Positions 1 to 10,751 of a DNA stretch of 64,000 nucleotides are shown here, piece by piece. The stretch lies in contig NC_067231.1 of the NCBI RefSeq assembly GCF_019924925.1, positions 2,509,501 to 2,573,500 on the forward strand, read 5' to 3'. The notes under the pieces are model-generated. The model made no database searches and was not told the DNA's origin. It saw only the letters and a list, made by a program, of their open reading frames with translations. A program made the position numbers and the translations under genes. Source of the DNA: Ctenopharyngodon idella (taxonomy: Eukaryota; Chordata; Actinopteri; Cypriniformes; Xenocyprididae). Within the stretch, counting starts at the first letter, position 1. Each line of letters opens with the position of its first letter.

Positions 1-1154
1 ACTTTACCCAATGTTCAGACCTCTCTTCTGGAAATGCATGCAAATTAGTGCATATTTACTTACATAATGCTTCATTTGCATATTTAAACATAACATTGTC
101 TTAATGTACTGTCTGTGATTAATCAACGGTAAAATTATGACGATATCTATTTTTATTTTTTTTTACCCTATTCACCTGTAGTGTCGTGCATTAAAAACAT
201 CAATCCACTTCTGTATACACCTACTTTGCAACTTGAAAATTCACATACATTTTAATTTGTGTATTTATATGCACAAATATTTCTTATTACCCTCTGTGGT
301 TTATTAATTGAAGTTGGTTATGAACTATATTGGTCATATATCTCATAAAGAGGCAGTGATGCCAGAGGAGCGCGCTGACGTTAGCTATGCCTAAGGATAG
401 CAGCTTGCGTTCTTCCCCGTAACCATGGCAGAGCCGCTCTTCATTTCCACAGCAACCTTGAATCAGACAGCAGCATAAGTGTAGAAGCAGATAAACTAGA
501 GAAAGCACTTTTTCAATGTTGAAAACAGGAAGAGATTGAATGAAAACGGTCATCAGTCAAACCTACTCTATGTAGGCAGCATTTTAAGGAAGACTGGCAT
601 TCAAAAGATTGGCCTCTTATTTATGATGCCTTTTAAGAAACCTTTCTTTGATCTGTTGTAATAATGCATGTACCTTTCACAAACAAGTCAATCCCAGAAT
701 GCACAACAAGCCCAAAAAAAATTATAATAAAACCATAATACATTTCATTCAATACTGAGATATATTGATGGAATAGTATGCTATTTTTTAATGGATTGTT
801 TTACCCAATATTTGTGTATGCTATGTATTTTTGCAACTTAGGATCATTGGAAAAACATGCCTCTATATCTATATTTGTGCAAAACATGCCTGTACATACA
901 ATTCAACACATTTTCAAGCTGAAATGAACACTAGTGATAGTAAAACACCTACAACTTTTATTCCTTTTTGCACAGATTATGATTAGAGGGGCAGATTATT
1001 GATTTATAAAGACTTATTTTCATGCAGTTCCTTGTACAATGCTATGTTATGAGCTCAAAACACTTTTCTCATAGTGCATGATTTGTAAACTAACACATTT
1101 TGACGTCTGCATCACATAATCAGCTCCATATGTGTGTCTTTTCTGCTGTAGTAA
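1..1154. other. no gene recognised
   Basis: AT-rich sequence with only short spurious ORFs and no recognisable repeat or exon. Confidence 0.5.
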
Positions 1155-1240
1155 ACTTGCTCTGCAGCTCACCTGATACAGCATTGCTCTTGTGATATGA
1201 AGCGCTCGGGTACGAGTCCCTGAAACACGAGTCATGATAA
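1155..1240 (+). repeat. tRNA-derived SINE head, fragment
   Basis: The sequence contains an A-box-like GCAGCTCACCTGATA followed about 45 bp later by a B-box-like GGGTACGAGTCCC. This is the spacing of a tRNA-derived SINE 5' region. No tail typical of such SINEs was recognised, so it is truncated or diverged. Confidence 0.5.
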
Positions 1241-1560
1241 AAGAGCTCAAAGACTTGCAGCTAAAATGATATGGTTGCTTCAGCAAATGTGTTTTTATCT
1301 CAGGTTTGCTTTTGTTAACACTATTAGTGAGGTTAGTGTCAGTGCTGCGTTATTTTCAAATGCAATTTCATTTCTGAACTGCCACAATATGATCAACAAC
1401 CAACATAATAAAACACTGACTGATTGATATTCATCTGTTTTGGATAAAACCAATCACGCTTTTAGCACCACTCACTGGACATTTCACTTTGAAAGTGTCG
1501 TAAAACATGCAAGAAGCAACGTAATATCATTTTGCACATTTTCCCCATGAGACTGGATTG

Positions 1561-2660
1561 TATGGAAGCTTGTTTCTACCACTAAATAAAAAATAAAAAA
1601 GGTAATTGCGACATTTTATCTCACAATTCAAGACTTTTTTCTCACACTTGCGAGTTTACATTTTGCAATTGCGAAAAATAAAGTCGTAATTGCGAGTTAT
1701 AATGTCACATTTGCGAGAATAAAGTCAGAATTGTGAGAAATAAATTCGCAATTCTGACTTTTCTCACAATTCTGACATTATAATTCACAATTGCAAGAAA
1801 TAAACTAACAATTACGAGAAATAGTCAGAATTGCGAGATATAAACTCACAATTGCAAGAAATAAAGCCAGAATTGCGATATATAAACTCAATTACGAGAA
1901 AAAGATTTTTTTCTCCTAATTGCAAGTCAATATCACACAATTCTGACTTTATAACTCGAAATTGCTGGTTTACATCACACAATTCTGAGAAAAAAAGTCA
2001 GAATTGCGAGAAATAAATGCAGAATCGAGAGATATAAAACTCACAATTATGAGAAATAATGTCAGAATTGCGAGATATAAACTCAATTACGAGAAATAGA
2101 CTTTTTCTCATAATTGCGAGTCAATATCACACAATTCTGACTTTATAACTCAAAATTGCAGGTTTATATCATACAATTCTGAGAAAAAAAGTCAGAATTG
2201 CGAGAGGTAAACTCACATTTGCTAGAAAAAAAGTCAGAATCGTGAGAAATAAAGCCAGAATTGCGATATATAAACTCAATTACAAGAAAAAAGATTTTTT
2301 TCTCCTAATTGCGAGTCAATATCACACAATTCTGACTTTATAACTTGAAATTGCTGGTTTACATCACACAATTATGAGAAAAAAAGTCAGAATTGCGAGA
2401 AATAAATGCAGAATTGAGAGATATAAAACTCACAATTATGAGAAATAAAGTCAGAATTGTGAAAAATAAACTCAATTACGAGAAATAGACTTTTTTTCTT
2501 GTAATTGTGAGTGAGTATCACACAATTCTGACTTTATAACTGGAAATTGCAGGTTTATATCACACAATTCTGAGAAAAAAGTCAGAATTGTGAGATAAAC
2601 AGTCGCAATTACCTTTTTTTTTTATTTATTTTTATTCAGTGGCAGAAACAAGCTTCCATA
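1561..2660. mobile_element. TIR element packed with short palindromic repeats (copy A), 6-bp TSD
   Basis: The 1.1-kb element begins TATGGAAGCTTGTTTC and ends with the inverted counterpart GAAACAAGCTTCCATA (one mismatch over 23 bp). It is flanked by the direct repeat GGATTG at 1555-1560 and 2661-2666. The interior is almost entirely an irregular array of about 20-30-bp units in both orientations, such as AATTGCGAGAAATAAA and GTCAGAATTG. No transposase is present, so it is non-autonomous. The 6-bp duplication would fit IS3EU- or Dada-like superfamilies, but this is inference only. Confidence 0.8.
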
Positions 2661-5062
2661 GGATTGACTATGGCTTACAGCTTAAAAAGTGCAAGTAGCC
2701 TACTTTATTTTACTTTTACAGGACAAGAATAATCACGTCTCCATCATGTCTCATCTGTCTTGTCTCGTCCTGTACACCCTCTGCAAAAAAATTACAGCTA
2801 TGAAGCTTAAAGACTGTAAAAACCGTGAATCAGACACAACGGGAAAATAACAGTTTGGGATCAGCCACCTGTGGTTGATGATTCACACGCAGGTCAGAAA
2901 CACACTCTTGTTCTCTGTGACACTGCTCATCTTCCTCTGTATATTCAGCTGATAGCAACACATACTGTGCCAATTGCATCACAATATTAACAGCGGCGTG
3001 TTAGAGAGCCGGATCCCAATGGACTGACCAGCGGGACGTAATTGGATCTGTACAGAGAAATATTCCAGTCCGAACTCAACGATCCTTCCCTACCATTCCA
3101 CGCGTGACGCAAACACCAAAAACAAAGTTCCCTGGAGGGATTTGAACATGTAATGTTTTTGGCAGTCCACTGTCCTTGGTGCATAGGCCTACTGATGATT
3201 GTTTACTTAGAATTGCATTTTCTGTACTAATGATGTTACGTAGACAAATTTCTTTGTTCAAAATTGCTTTGCAGTGTCTTTTCAGCAGTTTGCCGTTTAT
3301 ATAACACAACGGAATCCCCCTTCCATTTTTTTACCTCAAGGCAATGGGCAAAAATAGTACAGTAGCTTGTAAATGTTTTGTGTGAAAGAAATTTAAAAAC
3401 AAGTGTGACTCCATAAGCCATGGGAGAAGTTTTGCTGGGAAAACTTCATCACAACTTTCAGGCAACGCAACTAACCCCATATCAACTATTAGTCCACCCA
3501 CAGATGTAGCCATAGTAACTTCTATTTATATGCATCACATGAAGATAGAAAGAACAACCTGAATCCCTACATGTTTATAGTATGGTGGCTTGAAATTAAT
3601 AATTTGTTCCAGCATATCATGCTGTGGTCTGTATAGCACTTATATGGAACCAAAAGCCAGGACTGTGGCTTTCTGTTCCAGATTGTCCAAAACATTATCA
3701 AGGACAGAAAGACTTGACACAGGCAGCTGAATGTACCTAAGGGTGTTCACAAACAAAACTAGATTAGCACTTTCTGAAATGAAAAACGGGCGTTTGTTAT
3801 TGCAGTGTTGCAAAGCATCATAGGTCCACTTTAAATCTTTGCAAATGGTAGATCACTTCAACAGTAAAACAAAACATTAAGAAACATCAAACACCCCAAA
3901 TTCTGAGGAAAACCACCTGCTGTATAGGATATACCATCTAGAAATAGCCTCACTTTTACTTGTACTTTTTGATAAAAATCAACTACACTGATACTTTTAG
4001 CAAATGAACTAAACTACATGATCAGCACTTACATACATTGACGTATAACTGTGAGTTACGTTATAAAGTGATACATCAGACACACTTCAATACAAATGAA
4101 TCTGAATACAATCAGTTAAATCATCCTTACAGTTGATTAATCATATCAATGTTGGCACTTTTTGTCACATATATAATTATAGCGTTTATTTACACATTTA
4201 AATCAATAAACTCACAGTCAACTGCTTCAGAACCTCTGGAATAAAGCTGTAAAATTAATTTAATTAACTGCTTTCTAAGAGAAACTCATTTGTAATTATC
4301 ATACATCGACCAATACATGTTAGTATGTCAATTTGTTTTAAACAAGTGCTGATTATCTACGTCATAATAATCAGTGATCTCGTAGACAAAGAGCAAATGT
4401 CACCAAGAATTACAGAGATGAATCTGGTAATTGCCAACCAGAATATATGAATACTGATTTCTTTATAAATCTTTACAAGTCCAAGCAGTCACTGGCATGA
4501 TATGCGTGTGAGAAGCTGCTATCAAACAGACATTCATCACAGAGAGCAAAGAGACAGGTGCAAATTAATGATTGATTGGGATTGGCCTTTTCATCACTAC
4601 AAGAGCCCCTGACGAGCGTGATCATTTCTCATTGTGTGCCGCAGATAACAGATCTCTGAGCGTGAGCCAGACTGAAAAGTTAAGAATATAAGGGGTTAAA
4701 GATAGGAATCATCTCACCCAACAGCAGCGCTGGGCCGAGAAGAGACAAACAGTGCAAACATTTTTATGTCCTGATATTATAGCTTACATCATAATATTCT
4801 GGATCAGATTTTGTACGTCAATTCATTACTGTTACCTATGTATTAACCTTCACATTTAACTCATTGCACATCACACATGCGACATGAATTATATCTCAAA
4901 TCATGCCTGGTTGAAGACAGGTGTGCTATTACTCTTCTAAGATTTTCACCTGCACGATAAAAGAAGTGGAAAATCCCATAAACTAACATCTGTACCATAT
5001 GTATGGGCCAAAATATCACATTAAAACACACTGAGCAACCAATAAATTGCATCAATGACACC
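2661..5062. other. no gene recognised, 2.4 kb
   Basis: Unique-looking AT-rich sequence downstream of rab26. Small ORFs of 60-77 codons have no recognisable similarity and no convincing splice context. Confidence 0.45.
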
Positions 5063-5810
5063 TAGGGCCCTATCATACACCCGGCACAATGCGACGCCAG
5101 GTGCGATGGAAGTGTTTTTTGTTCATTTCAGCCCGATGCAGTTATCATTTTCACAATCCACTGCTTAAATAGCAAATGCACTCGTGCCCATCTGTTCAAC
5201 CATGGGCATGCTGGTCTGAAAATGAGGTGTGTTCAGATGCATTGTTGGCGTGTTGCTATTTTGAGGCGACTGAAAATGACTGTGCCATTGACCAACAAAA
5301 ACCTGGTCTAAAGTCAATGGCGCAGTATTTTTTTATTTTTTTATTTAAAGGCCGCTTTAGTAATATGTGGCTCTAGGCGAGTGCAAAACATGCAAACACT
5401 CTGCTTGTTATACACACAGGGACGCACAGCTGCACACAAACATGCCAAATATTAAAAATAAAAGGATTACAATGTAAAAGATTGTGTACATAAAGATAAA
5501 AATGCTTACATGTCATAATGGATAGTCATAGACCCGCGTTTGAGTCCCGCTTAAAGCAGGTGGTTCAAACTGGAGAGGCTACATTGGTGCTGTGACCCGG
5601 GTGGGAGAGAGGTTTAGAGGGTTTAGTGTAACGGATGTAGGCCGATAAGAGCTGTGCATGTAAACCTCACTCCCCTGATCTCAAGAGGCGCTCTGCGGTC
5701 TTTAGCCTCCTTGTTAGAAGGCCTGACTCCCATGTGGACGGGCCTGGGTTCGAGTCCCGCTTAATCCCCTGATCTCAAGAGGCGCTCTAGCGACTGACGC
5801 TAGAGACTGC

Positions 5811-5880
5811 AGTCTTTAGCCTCCTTGTTAGAGGGCCTGACTTCCATGCGGACAGGCCCGGGTTCGAGTCCCGCTTAGAG
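5811..5880 (+). pseudogene. tRNA-like unit with Gly(TCC)-like anticodon loop
   Basis: The D-arm-like TAGCCTCCTTGTTAGAG is followed by a seven-base loop CTTCCAT, which puts TCC in the anticodon position, and a T arm GGGTTCGAGTCCC. The putative acceptor strands pair at only about four of seven positions. It is most likely a tRNA-derived pseudogene inside the tandem repeat. Confidence 0.45.
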
Positions 5881-6040
5881 TGGGTGGTTCAAACTGGAGG
5901 GGCTACATTGATGCCGTGACCCGGATGGGAGTAAGATTTAGGGGGGTGAGTGTATCGGACGTAGGCCAGTAAGAGCTGTGCATGAAAACCTCAATCCCCT
6001 GATCTCAAGAGGTGCTCCAGCGACTGATGCTAGAGACTGC

Positions 6041-6114
6041 AGTCTTTAGCCTCCTTGTTAGAGCACCCGACCCCCATGCGGACAGGCCAGGGTTCGAGTC
6101 CCGCTTAGAGCGGG
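6041..6114 (+). pseudogene. tRNA-like unit with Gly(CCC)-like anticodon loop
   Basis: This has the same architecture as the unit at 5811-5880. The loop is CCCCCAT, giving CCC in the anticodon position, followed by CAGGGTTCGAGTCCCGC. A third well-formed loop, CTCCCAT, is seen near 5727 and again near 6287, where the D arm is shortened. Confidence 0.4.
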
Positions 6115-7485
6115 TGGTTTGAACTGGAGGGGCTACATTGGTGCCGTGACCCGGAAGGGAGTAAGGTTTAGGAGGGTGAGTGTAACGGACGTAGGCTGGT
6201 AAGAGCTGTGCGTGTAAACCTCACTCCCCCGATCTCAAGAGGCGCTCTAGCGACTGAAGCTAGAGACTGCCTGTTAGAGCGCCCAACTCCCATGCGGACA
6301 GGCCCGGGTTCGAGTCCTGCTTAGAGCAGCCAGTTCAAACTGGAGGGGCTACATTAAAACTGACTTGTTAGGTTGAGGGTGTCTATATTCAGCCATGTAA
6401 ATAGCATTCTGCCATGGGGTAAGCTTTTAAAGGCAATGTGAGATGACACTGACTGCACGTTATGCCCAAAAACACACACATGACTCATTAAGAGACTAGG
6501 TACAATCTTTTTGGACCATGCGCCAGGCGCACCGACCATTTTTTTTCCGGCGTTAAACTAGCAAAAGTGGATTCAGGCACGTCCTAAGTACACCTGCACC
6601 GTACGCTTCAGACCATGTGCTTAGATCGTTAAAATAGGGCCCCTAATCTTTATTATCCACATTTAAAGGCATTCTGTGGCTGTTTAAAATCTTACAGAAA
6701 TGTACTTAAAAGTCACCCTTTGAAAATGAAAAGGCACTGGTATAAAACACATTCGTACATTAGTAAATTGAAGTGTATGTGAAATGTGAGCAAGTCATTG
6801 ATGAGGTGTTCAGTGTATGGTTTAGATATGAAGAGAAAATGAAAGATTAATATACAGAAGACTGAGACTGTGAATATGAAGAGGAACTTCAGTTGTTAGC
6901 AGGATTAACAGAGCAGAACCACTTCTTTCATTCTGGATGAAAGAAGAAGCCTATTATTCAGTACGATAACAGTTGACAAAACCCATGACATTCACCAGAC
7001 ATTCTTGTTTATCCTGCCTGATTCAAAATAGTGCTTTCATTTCATAATGTAAATTCTGAATAAATCAACAATCCCTTTCAACTTGCGCAAACCTATCAAC
7101 AAAAGCTCCGACGTGGTCCTTCAGAACTCTTTTCGATTCTGCCTTCCATCAGTGTTGATTTTCCTGTCTGAGTGACTCACTGATTTAAGAGACACACAGA
7201 TATTCTGTTTTCTGATACTCGCCCACAGAGGTTGAGAGAGCTCTGATGTTCTTATGTATCCCTTCTGATTACCGAGCTCAAGGCCACATGCTTCTTCTTC
7301 CTGTGTTTTTCACCTGTGTTACTGACACAAGCTAAACTGACTAATTATTAATTACATAACTGTAATTAGTAAGATAATGTCTTTTAACATCAGCCAGGCA
7401 GTTTCAAATCATCCATACACTCATCTGTAAGAGTGCTGCTCTTTTATGAGTGAAGCTCATTATCTCTGTACAACAATGCAATAAA

Positions 7486-8230
7486 TATGGAAGCCCATTT
7501 CCACCGCATGAGAAACAAAATCTTGCTTTGGTAAATCTTAATTATGACGTACTAAGTTATAATTTCGACCTTTTCCGCCAGGTTTCACAGACAAGGCTTA
7601 AGCTAGGCCTAATCCTGGCTTAATCTAAGCCCTGTCTGTGAAACCAGGCCTAGATGTCATAATTATGAGATAAAATGCCAATATTATGAGATTAAAAATT
7701 ATGACATTAAGTCACAGTTATGACTAAGTAATAATTATGAGATAAAAATTGAAATTATGAGATAAAAATTGAAATTGTGACTGTCATAATTATGACTTTT
7801 CATCTCATAAATGATTTAGTATATTTTCAACTTTTTACGTCATAATTATGAGATAGAATTTCAAAATTATGAGATTAAAAATTTAAATTATGACAAATCA
7901 TAATTATGAGAATAAGTCATATTTATCTGATGAAAAGTAAAAAACGTGACATTAAGTCAGAATATAAGTAATATTTATGAGATTAAAAAAATCTAAATTA
8001 TGAGATAAAAAGCCGAAATGATGACTTTCTGTCACAATTTCGTCACAATTTTGACTTTCTAAGTCATTATTTAGATTTTAATGTCATAATTATGACATTT
8101 AAGTCATCATTTCAACTTTTCATCTCATAAATATGACTTAGTATGTCATAATTTCACATTTTCATCTCATAATTCTGATTTGCAAAAGCATGATTTTTTT
8201 TTTTTTGTTATGTGGCGCAAATGGACTTAT
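7486..8230. mobile_element. older relative of the palindrome-packed TIR element (copy B)
   Basis: The left end TATGGAAGCCCATTTCCACC resembles the TIR of the element at 1561-2660. The right end (around TGTGGCGCAAATGGACTTAT) is a diverged inverted counterpart. The interior is again an array of short AT palindromes, here built on TCATAATTATGAG rather than AATTGCGAG. No target duplication is detectable. Confidence 0.5.
7578..7648. mobile_element. 71-bp palindromic MITE inside copy B
   Basis: Ends CCAGGTTTCACAGAC and GTCTGTGAAACCAGG are inverted, and the whole element can fold on itself around GGCCTAATCCTGGC. It interrupts the AT-palindrome array. A longer relative lies at 28273-28511. Confidence 0.7.
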
Positions 8231-9185
8231 TTTTAAATAGCTGCTTTTTTGATGTGTGATTAACACTCATTTACATAATTTTAGAAAGGACCTAAATATT
8301 TCACCTCATGCTCATTTGATTTAATATAATGAAAAAAAAGGTTCTTTAGAAAATTAATGATTAAGGAGTTTTAAAAATGCCAGACACCACTTATCAAAAT
8401 CGGTCTCGTTTTGCTGCCAGTCTGTGACAGAACATTGAGAATTGACATTTCACTGTTTGTTACAGAGTTTCAGTGATTGACCTCATGCACCAACTGACGC
8501 AGAGCAGCACAACCGCTCTTTTGTGCTTCCATACAGCAGTTCATCCGAACACCTTTAACATCTCTGACAACACATAATGAGATCTCACAATAGCACTGGT
8601 GTTCTGATGTGGCCTCTGGCAGCAGAGAACATGGAGTTGTCGAGTCAGATGAAAGGTGGCTGACTGCATCAACTGCCTGTGATTTCTGCTGGTTCTGAAC
8701 TCAAAAAGCTGCGGCGCACAGATCAAACGATCACGCTGCTGATACACACTTGACATATTCAGACTCTCTGCTGTTTTGCTTGGCATAAATTTGAACATTC
8801 CACAAAATATGATGAAGAAAACAGCATGAAAGTCACGTAAAAATGACATTATAATAGTCTCACTTGCGGAGATGAGGTTCATAATCTTTGAACTGCAGAA
8901 CTGATCTGAACTGTGAGCTCATGCACGGTGGTTGATTTGAGGACATTTACAATTGAAAAACAGATTATTTTAGGATTAGATAATATTTTAAGATTTTAGG
9001 ATAATAGATTATTAATCAAATAAAATAAATTTAACAATCTATATTAGCATTATTGCTATAATCTATAATCTATAATATTGCTAACAATCTTGTTTTACTT
9101 GTTGATCTATCAATATTCAATTAGGAAATTAATTTTAATTATTGTCATGTTTTAGGATGACATATAGTACACACTGTACAGATTG
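8231..9185. other. no gene recognised, about 1 kb
   Basis: A 113-codon minus-strand reading frame lies at 8882-8541 but has no recognisable domain and no supporting context. I do not call it a gene. Confidence 0.45.
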
Positions 9186-10339
9186 ACAAATAAATATGAT
9201 GGATGGATTGACAAATAAATATGATGGATGGATGGATGGATGGATGGACAAATAAATAAATATGATGGATGGATGGATGGATGGATGGACAAATAAATAA
9301 ATATGATGGATGGATGGATGGATGGATGGATGGATGGACAAACATGATGGATGGATGGATAGATGGATGGATGGATGGATGGATGAAGAAATAAATATGA
9401 TGGATAGACGGATGATTGGATGGATGGATTGACAAATAAACATGATGGATGGATGGATGGATGGACAAATAATATGATGGATGGATGGATGGACAAATAA
9501 ATAAATATGATGGATGGATGGATGGATGGATAGACAAATAAATAAATATGATGGATGGATGGATGGATGGATAGACAAATAAATAAATATGATGGATGGA
9601 TGGATGGACAAATAATATGATGGATGGATGGATGGATGGACAAATAAATAAATATGATGGATGGATGGATGGATGGATGGATGGACAAATAAATAAATAT
9701 GATGGATGGATGGATGGATGGATGGATGGATGGATGGATGGACAAACATGATGGATGGATGATGGATGAAGAAATAAATATGATGGATGGACGGATGATT
9801 GGATGGATGGATGGACAAATAAATATGATGGATGGATGGATGGATGGATGGACAAATAAATAAATATGATGGATGGATGGATGGATGGATGGACAAATAA
9901 ATAAATAGGATGGATGGACAAATAAATAAATAAATAGGATGGATGGATGGATGGATGGATGGACAAATAAATAAATATGATGGATGTATGGATGGATGGA
10001 TGGACAAATAAATAAATATGATGGATGGATGGATGGATGGATGGACAAACATGATGGATGGATGGATGAAGAAATAAATATGATGGATGGACGGATGGAT
10101 GGATGGACAAATAAATATGATGGATGGATTGACATAAATATGATGGATGGATGGATGGATGGATGGATGGATGGATGGATGGATGAATGGATGGATGGAT
10201 GGATGGATGGATGGATGGACGGACAAATAAATATGATGGATGGATGGACATAAATATGATGGATGGATGGATGAATGGATGGTTAGATTGACAAATATGA
10301 TGGATGGATGGATGGATGGATGAATGGATGGATGGACAA
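9186..10339. repeat. GGAT compound satellite, about 1.15 kb
   Basis: Blocks of (GGAT)n alternate with an AT-rich spacer ACAAATAAATAAATATGAT, giving basic units of about 45-65 bp. Variant spacers (ACAAACATGATGG followed by TGAAGAAATAAATATGATGG) recur near 9339, 9743 and 10045, showing a higher-order repeat of about 300-400 bp. Reading frames of 327-414 codons on the minus strand, rich in Ile-His-Pro-Ser, arise from the repeat and are not genes. Confidence 0.95.
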
Positions 10340-10702
10340 TTTGACAATTTCTTACTTCATAAATTTCCTCAACATACACAACATTTGATTTGCTGCTTCA
10401 TTTCCTGTATCTGACACTTGTTTACAGAATTGTCTTTCCTCAACATGCTGATGTGTGACTGTCAGTGTAAGTACAGGACTTCACCATGGGGAATACCTTA
10501 TCAAGGGAACATGTCCCAAAACATAAGGACAGCTGACTGGAGTTCAGGCCACAAGATGTCCTTGTCCTGAAGCACAGTAATTTGAGTCTCTACGGCGGGT
10601 GTGGAACAGAGAACAGGGACAGATGACAAACATGGACAAAAATGGTCAAATTTGCTCAAGAAATGACTGACCATGATTTCCTGTCCATTCAGACAGACAG
10701 AC

Positions 10703-10750
<48 letters not shown>

Positions 10751-10751
10751 G
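10703..10751. repeat. (TAGA)n microsatellite
   Basis: About 12 uninterrupted TAGA units, preceded by a short (GACA)n run. Confidence 0.95.

Larger units (their letters stand above)
5530..6340 (+). repeat. tandem array of tRNA-Gly-like units, about 215-230 bp period
   Basis: The array has five units, the first partial. Each carries a near-perfect pol III B box (GGTTCGAGTCCCGC), and the more complete ones have an A-box-like D arm (TAGCCTCCTTGTTAGAG). GGTTCGAG cores start at about 5747, 5861, 6091 and 6307, with a degenerate first copy near 5538. Spacings are about 210, 114, 230 and 216 bp. Between tRNA-like modules lies a conserved linker with GGTTCAAACTGGA, GGGGCTACATT, GTGACCCGG and AAGAGCTGTGC. 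Acceptor stems pair poorly, so these are tRNA-derived units rather than functional tRNA genes. Confidence 0.7.
5063..6645. mobile_element. hAT-like MITE hosting an internal tRNA-like array
   Basis: Outer ends are TAGGGCCCTATCATACACCC at the left and AAAATAGGGCCCCTA at the right, inverted around TAGGGCCC. Inner motifs such as AACTAGCAAAAGTGGATTC match a very common cyprinid hAT-type non-autonomous family that I recognise from memory. No clean 8-bp target duplication was found. The middle (about 5.53-6.34 kb) is occupied by a tandem tRNA-like array. Confidence 0.65.

Noticed and set aside
5811..6114. Functional tRNA-Gly genes
   Set aside because: The acceptor stems pair poorly and the units are embedded in a longer tandem repeat with drifting D arms, so tRNA-derived repeat is the safer call.
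8541..8882. 113-codon minus-strand ORF
   Set aside because: No recognisable domain, no splice or promoter context, and similar-length random ORFs are expected in 64 kb.
9984..10253. 89-codon Gly/Trp/Met/Asp-rich ORF on the plus strand
   Set aside because: The same satellite read on the opposite strand.
9135..10379. Open frames of 327-414 codons rich in Ile-His-Pro-Ser
   Set aside because: They arise in all three minus-strand frames from the GGAT satellite, whose period excludes stops. No signal, domain or gene context.
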